From positions 111,958 through 162,020 of the forward strand of contig JAJEDY010000067.1 in the NCBI GenBank assembly GCA_022821275.1: DNA of 50,063 nt, read 5' to 3'. Under the pieces are notes generated by a model. The model had not been told where the DNA came from. It was given only the letters and a program-made list of their open reading frames with translations, and ran no database searches. The translations under genes and the position numbers were made by a program. Below are positions 43,251-50,063 of this stretch, piece by piece; the first letter of the stretch is position 1, and every line of letters starts with the position of its first letter. Source of the DNA: Candidatus Latescibacterota bacterium (lineage in GTDB: Bacteria; Latescibacterota; UBA2968).

Positions 43251-44054
43251 ATGACCAATGCCCTTCGCCTCTACATGCACTATCTCGGTCAATCTATCCG
43301 CAGCCAAATGCAATATCGCGCATCATTTATCATGCTCTCATTTGGGCAACTCCTCATCACCGGCATCGAATTTCTCGCCATCGCCTCTCTCTTCGCGCGA
43401 TTCAAACACATCCAGGGCTGGACACTCCCCGAAGTGGCCTTTCTCTACGGCCTCATCAACATCTCCTTCGCTTTTGCCGACGCTGCCTCGCGCGGCTTCG
43501 ACATGTTCGGCACCATGGTCAAAAGCGGCGACTTCGACCGCCTCCTCCTTCGCCCCCGCAGCACAGCCCTGCAACTCGCGGGCTATGAACTCACCCTCCG
43601 TCGCATTGGCCGCCTGGTCCAGGGCCTGATCGTCTTCTCATGGGCCAGCTACACCCTCGACATCGCCTGGTCTGTACCAAAAATCTATCTCGTCTTCATC
43701 GCCATCTTTGGAGGTGCTTGCCTCTTTATCGGCCTCATGATAATTCAAGCCACCATTGCATTTTGGACCACCGAATCCCTCGAACTCATGAACACCATGA
43801 CATACGGCGGTGTGGAGACCGCACAGTACCCTTTACCTATCTACCGCATCTGGTTTCGCAAATTTTTTACTTACATCATACCCCTTGCGTGTGTAAATTA
43901 TCTACCATCACTGGCAATTCTCGAACGCGGCGACCCCATGGGATTGCCCGTCATCTTGCAGTGGGTCGCGCCCCTGATTTGCATTCTCTTTCTCATAGTC
44001 GCACTCCAGATATGGAAAATCGGTGTGCGCCATTATCGCTCCACCGGAAGTTAA
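43251..44054 (+). CDS. ABC-2 type permease (COG3694-like)
   Basis: 267 residues, ATG behind AGGAGGATAACGCA. Six membrane segments; MFGTMVKSGDFDRLLLRPRSTALQLAGYELTLRRIGRL matches the conserved cytoplasmic loop of its partner permease, and YPLPIYRIWFRKFFTYIIPLACVNYLPSLAIL the final part. Second half of the exporter channel. Confidence 0.9.
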   Translation: MTNALRLYMHYLGQSIRSQMQYRASFIMLSFGQLLITGIEFLAIASLFARFKHIQGWTLPEVAFLYGLINISFAFADAASRGFDMFGTMVKSGDFDRLLLRPRSTALQLAGYELTLRRIGRLVQGLIVFSWASYTLDIAWSVPKIYLVFIAIFGGACLFIGLMIIQATIAFWTTESLELMNTMTYGGVETAQYPLPIYRIWFRKFFTYIIPLACVNYLPSLAILERGDPMGLPVILQWVAPLICILFLIVALQIWKIGVRHYRSTGS

Positions 44055-44081
44055 AAAAACAGAATCACAAAGGAATCTTCC

Positions 44082-45356
44082 TTGAACAACACCACCTTAT
44101 TTGACACCGCGTATGCAAACCGCAAACGCTCGCTCCTCGAAAAAGCAATCGATCAAATTCGCCCGATTTACACCGCAGAGGAACTGGCTGCGCTTCGCAT
44201 TGACCCCATCAATCGCGCGATCCTTTCGCAACGCTCAGGCCGCGGTTTTGTCAATCGCGACCTGCTCGAAACCGTACTCGGCAACCTCCTCGAATGCGTC
44301 GCACCCGGTTCTCACAATGCATCCGAAACCGCGCAGGCGACCCTGACTGAAAACATCGAAGAAATTGCCGATCAGCTCTACGCCATGATCTACCAATCGC
44401 TTCAAGCCGCGCAGGGTGGTGAAAACGGTCCCATAGAAGACATAGCACTACAATCGGCCTTCGCGCTCATCTCTCGACTGGCCCAACTCAAAACCCGCGC
44501 ACTCTGGAACCGATTTGCATCGCTCAAAGACCCCGCCGTATGGGATGCGTATTTACGCAAACTACACAACCTAAATGACAGCGACCTCGCCGCCCTCACA
44601 TTTGCACCTACCATTGACAGAGCCATTGAAGCGCGCGACTTTGATCTCTACGAAACCTTTCTCGCCGAAAAGGGCCTGCAATCTGCCTTCGCATATCAGA
44701 TGCAACTCGTCGCCAGTGCTTATCCCGGATGGCGCGTCCTGTTTTATCACGACATCGCCAATGCCCTCACGCAAACCGGCGTGGTTGAAAATTTTAACTG
44801 CACGCCCATCCCCCTCCTGCCCCGTGCCATCTCAGAACTCGGCGGGCGTTATTATCAGGCCGATCTTCATCCGGAAACCACCATTGCAGACGCCAACTTC
44901 CTCGAACACCCGCACCGCGGCCTCACAACCGGTCAAACGGGCATCATAGGCTACGGGTGTATCATCTACCCCTGCACGCTCGGCGGATTGACGGGAAGAG
45001 CGCGACAACGACATCCCACCATTGGCAATTTTGTAAGAATTGGCACAGACGCCACCTTGCTCGGTCCCGTCGTCATAGGCGACCGCTCCACAATTGGCAG
45101 CGGCACAGACATCTACGGCTTTGTCGAAACCGGCACCGACTGTCAAATCGCATCGTCAGTCGTGCTCGGCACCGTGCGCTCTGGTTCTCGAGATCCGGGC
45201 AAAATCATCCTTGGAGATCACGTGCGCGTGGGCGACGGCACAATTGTCGAAAACAGCACCGAACTGGACCTCATCATACCCGAAAAATCCGAAATCCCCG
45301 CCCGTTCCCACATCGTCAACGACGGCTTTGGCAACCCCAAATACGCGAGAGAATAA
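44082..45356 (+). CDS. Serine O-acetyltransferase-like hexapeptide-repeat protein with long N-terminal extension
   Basis: 424 residues starting at TTG 44082, supported by AAAGGAATCTTCC; no ATG is better placed. The last 200 residues resemble serine acetyltransferase: PGWRVLFYHDIANALTQTG, ADLHPETTIADANFLEHPHRG, IIGYGCIIYPCTLGGLTGRARQRHPTIGNFVRIGTDATLLGPVVIGD, and hexapeptide repeats. His263 and the HPHRG segment sit near the catalytic acidic-His sites of CysE, where DHG is usual. About 200 preceding residues are helical and not recognised. No cysteine synthase gene is near. It may acetylate serine or another small substrate. Confidence 0.78.
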   Translation: MNNTTLFDTAYANRKRSLLEKAIDQIRPIYTAEELAALRIDPINRAILSQRSGRGFVNRDLLETVLGNLLECVAPGSHNASETAQATLTENIEEIADQLYAMIYQSLQAAQGGENGPIEDIALQSAFALISRLAQLKTRALWNRFASLKDPAVWDAYLRKLHNLNDSDLAALTFAPTIDRAIEARDFDLYETFLAEKGLQSAFAYQMQLVASAYPGWRVLFYHDIANALTQTGVVENFNCTPIPLLPRAISELGGRYYQADLHPETTIADANFLEHPHRGLTTGQTGIIGYGCIIYPCTLGGLTGRARQRHPTIGNFVRIGTDATLLGPVVIGDRSTIGSGTDIYGFVETGTDCQIASSVVLGTVRSGSRDPGKIILGDHVRVGDGTIVENSTELDLIIPEKSEIPARSHIVNDGFGNPKYARE

Positions 45357-45460
45357 AGAAGTATGAAGTGTGAAGTATGAAGTGTGAAGAAGCACCCGCT
45401 CTGGGGAGGTGTTGGGTGGCTTCTTACTTCTACCTTATCACTTCACACTTGCTCTTCAAA
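45357..45460. repeat. Inverted GAAGTGTGAAG repeat between converging genes
   Basis: Left arm: GAAGTATGAAGTGTGAAG twice over from 45359, running into GAAGAAGCACCC. Right arm: GGGTGGCTTCTT and CACTTCACACTTG, its approximate reverse complement. The arms flank a G-rich loop (GCTCTGGGGAGGTGTT) and can fold back on each other. The same CTTCACACTTC unit recurs at 11408-11441. Confidence 0.65.
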
Positions 45461-46390
45461 CGGCATCACCGCTGAAGCTTCATCAGAAGCATTAAAAGAA
45501 AGCACCCGATCGTACAGCGTTGGACCGTACAACTCGCGATAATACGCGAACAAATACTCATTGCAATAGCCCGCCCACTTGCCCCATCGCGCCTCGCCCC
45601 ACCGGCATATCTTCGCATCTGAACCCGTTACGCCATACCATTCTCGGGCAAATTTTCGCACCCAGGTATCAACGGGAACAGCATAGAGCCGGTCCAGCGA
45701 GAACAGATCGATACACCGCGCCACCTTAATACCGACCCCACTGCCAGACAGCGCGTGCAAATCATCAGAAATACACCGCCAGGTATCCAGATCAGCCCCA
45801 CCGCGCACCGCCCCAGCGATAAACTGCGCGGTTTCAGCCACCCGCTCCGAACGCCAGCCAAAACGGTGGCGCCTGTAAAATCCACTGTCCAACTCAGATA
45901 GGGCATCCGCTCCCGGAAAGGTCCAGTACGTCTCGCCCTCAAAAACCCGCCTCTCGCCCAGGGTCCGCGCAAGAAATCCGATCCGCTTTTTGGTCAACGA
46001 CATATGTGCTTGAACCGAGAGAACATAAGAAATAATACACTCGAAAGGATCCTGTCGGACAAATTGCAACCCCTTCAACAAATCCCGCGCCCTTCGCAAA
46101 TAGGTATCCTCGCGCGGCACTCTAATCCGGGGCATGTGATCCAACCTTAAATACCACCTCAAAAAATCATCAATCGCCATCTCGCCGCAGTACGTAGCCA
46201 CCCGCTCAGACGACGCGCGATATTGGATCTGGTCTCCCATTTGTCTCAAATGCACAACCACCCCATAAGCAATACCCTTCCACCACCCATCGACATCTCG
46301 CCCCCACCGAAACACCTGCCCCGAACCCAGTGTCAATCCTATATCAACCGATGTGCTCTCGAGCATCCCCTCAAAACAATGCATCGCCAT
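45443..46390 (-). CDS. ogg: 8-oxoguanine DNA glycosylase, OGG1-type
   Basis: 315 residues, ATG behind GGAGAGGATTAGATC. Bifunctional glycosylase/AP lyase excising 8-oxoguanine. An N-terminal OGG-type beta domain (LTLGSGQVFRWGRDVDGWW) precedes the HhH-GPD region: LSGSGVGIKVARCIDLFSLDRLYAVPVDTWVRKFA, with Lys222 as catalytic nucleophile and Asp241 (PVDTW) as the activating acid, matching Lys249 and Asp268 of human OGG1. Most bacteria use MutM instead. Starts divergent from the outer-membrane efflux gene. Confidence 0.92.
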   Translation of the reverse strand: MAMHCFEGMLESTSVDIGLTLGSGQVFRWGRDVDGWWKGIAYGVVVHLRQMGDQIQYRASSERVATYCGEMAIDDFLRWYLRLDHMPRIRVPREDTYLRRARDLLKGLQFVRQDPFECIISYVLSVQAHMSLTKKRIGFLARTLGERRVFEGETYWTFPGADALSELDSGFYRRHRFGWRSERVAETAQFIAGAVRGGADLDTWRCISDDLHALSGSGVGIKVARCIDLFSLDRLYAVPVDTWVRKFAREWYGVTGSDAKICRWGEARWGKWAGYCNEYLFAYYRELYGPTLYDRVLSFNASDEASAVMPFEEQV

Positions 46391-46419
46391 GATCTAATCC
46401 TCTCCGATTGCGATATATA

Positions 46420-46447
46420 TTGACAAAAACAAAAGTTTCCTTATGAT
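46420..46447 (+). promoter_or_regulatory. Promoter of the outer-membrane efflux gene
   Basis: TTGACA (46420-46425), 16 bases, TATGAT (46442-46447); leader about 33 bases with AGGAGA before the ATG at 46487. Confidence 0.68.
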
Positions 46448-46486
46448 AGGCGCGGTCAGCAGTCAGCTTCATTCAGGAGATCGAGA

Positions 46487-47914
46487 ATGAGAACCCACGC
46501 AACATGGCATTGCTTTGCACTCTGCTTAGCTCTTATGACCGCTTGTGCTTCTGCGCCTCGCGTGCAACAATCTCCCATCCAGCCACCTCGGGCTTATCAG
46601 ACGGGAACCGCTACAAAAACACCTGCAGACACCCTCTGGTGGACGACATTTAACGACAGCCGCCTCGACAGCACAATCGCGCGGGCACTCGCATACAACC
46701 ACAACCTGCACGCTGCTGCAGCGCGTCTCAAAGCCGCACGCGCACAGGCCAAAATGGCCGGCGCACCCCTGTACCCACAAATCAGCGCGGGATCATCTGG
46801 GTTGAGACGCAAACAAAACTTCATCGGCTTTCCCATCCCCGGTCAAGCACCTGGAGAAGTCCTCTCAAACACCAGCACCACCTATGGCGTTTCCATCAAT
46901 GCCGCGTGGGAAATCGACCTCTGGGGACGACTCGGCGCAAGTGCTGCGGCTGCACAGGCCACCTATCAGGCAACACAGGCTATGTATCGGGGCGCGCGCA
47001 TGTCACTGGCGGCACAAACCGCCAAAGCGTGGTTTGCCACCATCGAAGCCAGGCGCCAACTCGAACTCGCGCAGGCAACGTACGAAAACAGCCTCACCAA
47101 CCACAAACAGGTACGCACGCGCTACGAACGGGGGGTGCGGCCCTCGCTCGACATGCGCCAGAGCCAATCTGAACTCGCGCTATCACAAGACCGCCTGCAC
47201 CAGCGCGAACAACGCTATGAAATGGCTATTCGCCAACTCGAAGTACTCACGGGCCGCTATCCCTCGGGCACATTCGCCGTTGGCGACGACCTTCCCCAGG
47301 TACCGCACCCGGTGCCCGCGGGCCTTCCGGCAGATCTCATTTCCCGACGCCCCGACCTCATTGCAGTTGAACGCCAATTTGCCGCGTCTCAGGCCAATCA
47401 CAAAGCCGCCAAACGCCTGCGTTATCCGCGTATCAGCCTGACCGCTTCGGGCGGGACCAGCAGCGACGCATTGGGCAACTTACTCAATGGAGACTTCAGC
47501 GTATGGAACCTGATTGGCAACCTCACACAATCCCTCTTCCAGGGCGGGCGCATACAGGGCAATATCGATCTGGCAAGTGCCAGGGAAACCGAAGCCGCCG
47601 CAACATTTGCCCAAACCGTTTTGCAAGCATATGGCGAAGTTGAAAATGCACTCTCAGCAGAAGCACATCTGGCAAAACGCCAGACCGCTCTGGAAACCGC
47701 CGCCGAACAGGCGCGGGAAGCACGTCGATTGGCAGAAGACAGATATTACAGAGGGCTTATAGACCTGTTGACCGTGCTTCAAACGCGCAACACGGCTTAT
47801 CTCACCGAAAGCCAACTGCTCGTTGTGCGCCAGCAACGACTCCAGGCGCGCATTGACCTTCACCTCGCATTGGGCGGCGGATTTCCCAACCGCGAAGCCA
47901 TAACAACACCATAA
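46487..47914 (+). CDS. Outer-membrane efflux lipoprotein (NodT/OprM family)
   Basis: 475 residues. Lipoprotein signal with lipobox LMTAC (Cys20). Two TolC-type halves are visible: WWTTFNDSRLDSTIARALAYNHNLHAAAARLKAARAQAKMAGAPLYPQISA and SRRPDLIAVERQFAASQANHKAAKRLRYPRISLTASGG, plus TQSLFQGGRIQGNIDLASARETEAAA and DLLTVLQTRNTAYLTESQ. It forms the outer-membrane channel of a tripartite efflux pump (RND or MFS type). No periplasmic adaptor or inner-membrane pump gene is adjacent, so its partner lies elsewhere. It proves the outer membrane of the host. Confidence 0.94.
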   Translation: MRTHATWHCFALCLALMTACASAPRVQQSPIQPPRAYQTGTATKTPADTLWWTTFNDSRLDSTIARALAYNHNLHAAAARLKAARAQAKMAGAPLYPQISAGSSGLRRKQNFIGFPIPGQAPGEVLSNTSTTYGVSINAAWEIDLWGRLGASAAAAQATYQATQAMYRGARMSLAAQTAKAWFATIEARRQLELAQATYENSLTNHKQVRTRYERGVRPSLDMRQSQSELALSQDRLHQREQRYEMAIRQLEVLTGRYPSGTFAVGDDLPQVPHPVPAGLPADLISRRPDLIAVERQFAASQANHKAAKRLRYPRISLTASGGTSSDALGNLLNGDFSVWNLIGNLTQSLFQGGRIQGNIDLASARETEAAATFAQTVLQAYGEVENALSAEAHLAKRQTALETAAEQAREARRLAEDRYYRGLIDLLTVLQTRNTAYLTESQLLVVRQQRLQARIDLHLALGGGFPNREAITTP

Positions 47915-48043
47915 CAGGGAGGACCACACAGTTTCACCACGCAAATAATCCAGAGCGGGCACACACCACAGAAAATCCTCTGTCCGCTAACCCCCACAAC
48001 CCTCATTTTTTGCAACCGTCTTTTTTAACTCAGGAGGTATCTC

Positions 48044-48898
48044 GTGAACAACAACAAGCAAATTATCCTGGTAATTGGCATTGCCGCCATCGCACTGGCT
48101 CTCCTGTTGTACATCGCGTTTTTGCCCAGCGAAGAGGAAATTATTAAAGAAAGTCCCTATGTCATGCAAATAGAGGAAGAAGCCAAACGCGATGAAGCCA
48201 TCATAGACTCCCTGAATCAGGTAGTCAACAACTTAAATGTCCGCATCGATTCCGTGCGTGCGCAAATGGATAGCACCAGCACATCGAATAAAGTTTTGCT
48301 GACCACCCTTCACCGCGTTACCAACGAGATGAAAGAATACCGCCGGCTCACCGTGAGTCTGCAAGGCGATATGGAAATGATCCAGGCTGCCCGCGACAGC
48401 CTCCGCAATATCCTCTTCGAGCAAACCAATCGCCTTCAACGCGTGACAGAGGCCCTCGAAAAAGCGCATAAGGAAAGCCAACAATTGCGCGCAGACCTTC
48501 AGGTCACCCAGGAGGATCTCCAGGTCACCAAAGAAGACCTTCAGGTCACCAAAGAAGATCTCCAGGACGCCCAGGACATTATCAATTCAGTCCTCGTCTA
48601 TATCGGCACTGAAGATAACCTGAAAGAACAGGGATTTCTCCATACCTGGCGAAGGATTCGCAAAAACTACAAAATTGTAAATTTCCCCGATGTTGACAAC
48701 ACCGACGTTAAAAAAGTTCCCATTGGAGAAACCGTTACCGTTCAGGGTGAACTCGCCGCCGTGTGCGACGACCATGGCAAACTGGGCAAAGACAAAGAAT
48801 ACGCACTCACCGAAGATAAAGAAGCCCAGACCCTCAGTATTTCCTTTTCCGATCCCCTGCTCGTCGGTCAGCGCGTTCTCATCGTGTTGAAAAATTAG
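48044..48898 (+). CDS. Membrane-anchored coiled-coil protein
   Basis: 284 residues starting at GTG 48044, supported by a perfect AGGAGG six bases upstream. One membrane segment at about 7-29 (IILVIGIAAIALALLLYIAFL), then a long coiled coil about 40-185 with a run of near-identical heptads, DLQVT(K/Q)E, at about 151-178 encoded by 21-base DNA repeats. The C-terminal part (about 195-284) is a small beta-rich domain with TVTVQGELAAVCDDHGKLG. The fold resembles envelope-spanning or tether proteins, but no family is recognised. Confidence 0.75.
   Translation: MNNNKQIILVIGIAAIALALLLYIAFLPSEEEIIKESPYVMQIEEEAKRDEAIIDSLNQVVNNLNVRIDSVRAQMDSTSTSNKVLLTTLHRVTNEMKEYRRLTVSLQGDMEMIQAARDSLRNILFEQTNRLQRVTEALEKAHKESQQLRADLQVTQEDLQVTKEDLQVTKEDLQDAQDIINSVLVYIGTEDNLKEQGFLHTWRRIRKNYKIVNFPDVDNTDVKKVPIGETVTVQGELAAVCDDHGKLGKDKEYALTEDKEAQTLSISFSDPLLVGQRVLIVLKN
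48494..48577 (+). repeat. 21-base tandem repeat inside the coiled-coil gene
   Basis: Four in-frame 21-base units (48494-48514, 48515-48535, 48536-48556, 48557-48577), alternating GACCTTCAGGTCACC and GATCTCCAGGTCACC starts, encode heptads DLQVTQE, DLQVTKE, DLQVTKE and DLQDAQD. Confidence 0.85.
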
Positions 48899-48901
48899 AT
48901 C

Positions 48902-48936
48902 GCGGATTACGGGGATTGCGGGATGACGCGGATTGG
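48902..48936. repeat. Degenerate nine-base direct repeat GCGGATTAC
   Basis: GCGGATTAC, GGGGATTGC, GGGATGAC and GCGGATTGG follow head to tail just after the coiled-coil gene. It looks like a dispersed intergenic repeat rather than a regulatory site. Confidence 0.5.
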
Positions 48937-49016
48937 GGCTTGGCAGGAGATAGGGGATGCGTTTTCAGTGATTGAGAAATATTCGCGCCAATCTGTGATT
49001 GCGATTAAGGAATGAC

Positions 49017-49898
49017 ATGACGGGCTTTCGATACATTGGAGGGTTGAGAATTGCAACCCTCCTTTGTTTTTTTTATTCACTGGATCGGCCAGCATGTGTC
49101 GAAGCAGACAGCGTGCTTCCGGGATATCAGGTAGTGAGTCGGGCAGAGATAATAGAGGCAATGCGGAAGTGTGGCGATTACGACCCGACAGCGACGACCA
49201 ATGGGGCGCGGTTTCAAGCAGATGTGGTGTCTTATCTCGCGCGAAAAGCACGGGAGCGCAACCCACAGGGACCACCGCTATTTATCGGGTATGAGGACTG
49301 GTTTCGGGCATTTATGGAAGTGACCGCACGCACGAAAGACGCGATGCCCCAGTACGCACAGTTATCCTATCAATACAAACAGAATACAGAAATAGATTAT
49401 CGGGCAAATCGCGTCATCCGAGAGATAGTGGAAGCCCCAACACCAGAACTAACAGCAAATGTACGCATTTGGTGGGAAGATCAGCCCGGCAAGCCGGATC
49501 GGTATTCGTACCGGGATACGCTTTCGACGCCAAAATTGAAAGTAACCAATCAGCGGGTGATAACCTATCGGTTGGTGGATTTTGGAAATTGGGTTGTCTA
49601 TGACGAGATCAAAGGGCTTACAGGCCGCCCAACATCCGGTATCCTGGGCTTTCTTTTTCGCATTTTTGGCGAAGGACGCATTTTACAGACTCGCATGGCA
49701 ATTTCAAAAGACGGCCTTCAGATCTATCGCGCAACAGCCAAAAAGGGATTCGTGAAAAGGATAGACACAGTAACCGTATATCCCGACGGAAAGATGGAGA
49801 AAGATGTCCCACCTGGCCGCCCAGACCTCCTGGAAATTGCCAAACGGATCTCCCAGCCACTGGAAATTGAGTATGCGAAGTTAGCGGGTGATAGATAA
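49017..49898 (+). CDS. Secreted protein of unknown function
   Basis: 293 residues from ATG 49017 with TAAGGA in front; an upstream TTG 48999 is possible. Signal peptide about 1-30 (IGGLRIATLLCFFYSL, then CVEADS). The mature part is mixed alpha/beta: VVSRAEIIEAMRKCGDY, FQADVVSYLARKARERNPQGPPLFIGYEDWFRAFMEV, and beta-type strands such as TANVRIWWEDQPG, RVITYRLVDFGNWVVYDEI and YRATAKKGFVKRIDTVTVYPDGKM. I do not recognise a domain. No downstream gene is visible before the window ends. Confidence 0.72.
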   Translation: MTGFRYIGGLRIATLLCFFYSLDRPACVEADSVLPGYQVVSRAEIIEAMRKCGDYDPTATTNGARFQADVVSYLARKARERNPQGPPLFIGYEDWFRAFMEVTARTKDAMPQYAQLSYQYKQNTEIDYRANRVIREIVEAPTPELTANVRIWWEDQPGKPDRYSYRDTLSTPKLKVTNQRVITYRLVDFGNWVVYDEIKGLTGRPTSGILGFLFRIFGEGRILQTRMAISKDGLQIYRATAKKGFVKRIDTVTVYPDGKMEKDVPPGRPDLLEIAKRISQPLEIEYAKLAGDR

Positions 49899-50063
49899 AC
49901 CCTCGAAGTCAGGCTCTGCCTATTTAGAAGCTGTTTTAAAATTATCGGTAAGCCCTGAATCGGAGCAAAAAATTAGGCAAATAGGGTGGATATATCGGCG
50001 ATATGGGGCGTTTTGGCTAGCATCAGGCGGTTGATTTGACAACTTTTCAAAGACTGTTCGGGT
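49899..50063. other. Terminal non-coding stretch, possible insertion-sequence end
   Basis: No gene is seen in these 165 bases. GAAGCTGTTTTAAAATT near 49929 and AAAGACTGTTCGGGT at the very end resemble the terminal sequences of some IS4/IS5-type elements, but no inverted pair or target duplication can be shown in the window. Confidence 0.25.

Noticed and set aside
49899-50063. Complete insertion sequence at the right edge
   Set aside because: Only vague similarity to IS ends; no transposase, inverted pair or target duplication in view.

Overview
The window reads as chromosome of an uncultured, diderm (Gram-negative) bacterium. A NodT-type outer-membrane efflux lipoprotein, a periplasmic binding protein and a TorS-like sensor kinase point to two membranes. 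Cytoplasmic-type sulfatases, a BNR-repeat protein, a ThuA-like protein and a GPP34 protein recall the gene content of Latescibacterota/Poribacteria-type environmental genomes; that placement is an inference from gene content, not from a phylogenetic marker. No prophage, CRISPR array, rRNA or tRNA was recognised.

Layout. 1-6.8 kb (minus strand): a tightly coupled signalling operon, RsbU-like receiver-phosphatase, RsbW-like kinase, orphan periplasmic binding protein and TorS-like histidine kinase, leading into an ammonium transporter cut by the window edge; a STAS antagonist gene lies upstream. 6.9-11.4 kb: an AGCS sodium/amino-acid symporter, then a divergent TrpD-like protein (probably leaderless) with a sulfatase. 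11.4-16.2 kb: GPP34-ThuA pair, Fic protein, nitroreductase, BNR protein. 16.2-19.7 kb: a ZTP riboswitch with a terminator controlling folD, an SDR epimerase, an RqcH/NFACT protein. 19.8-26.6 kb: a ClpX-like ATPase, MurQ coupled to a UPF0182 membrane protein, a lysine 2,3-aminomutase. 26.6-32.7 kb: Uma2 protein, nucleoside deoxyribosyltransferase, MFS-sulfatase operon, dprA, lexA. 32.8-34.3 kb: an unknown protein with a stand-alone PqqD-like protein. 34.4-41.3 kb: a complete SUF iron-sulfur cluster operon, sufB-C-D-S-U-T, an Rrf2 regulator and an NfuA-type carrier, ending in a strong terminator. 41.4-45.4 kb: an ABC-2 exporter (one ATPase, two permeases) and a serine-acetyltransferase-like protein. 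45.4-50 kb: an OGG1-type glycosylase, an outer-membrane efflux lipoprotein, a membrane-anchored coiled-coil protein and a secreted protein of unknown function.

How the parts work together. The left operon can be read as one signal path: periplasmic ligand, binding protein, kinase, receiver-phosphatase, then a STAS/anti-sigma partner switch, with the ammonium transporter as a linked output or input. The SUF operon holds scaffold, sulfur donor, maturation factors, carrier and probable [Fe-S]-sensing regulator in one unit. Several intergenic regions carry near-consensus sigma-70 promoters with exact 17-base spacers, and gene starts are mostly preceded by clear Shine-Dalgarno sequences, so many starts could be corrected by inspection. 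The strongest single regulatory finding is the ZTP riboswitch in front of folD; the most unusual gene arrangement is the binding-protein/kinase/partner-switch/Amt operon.
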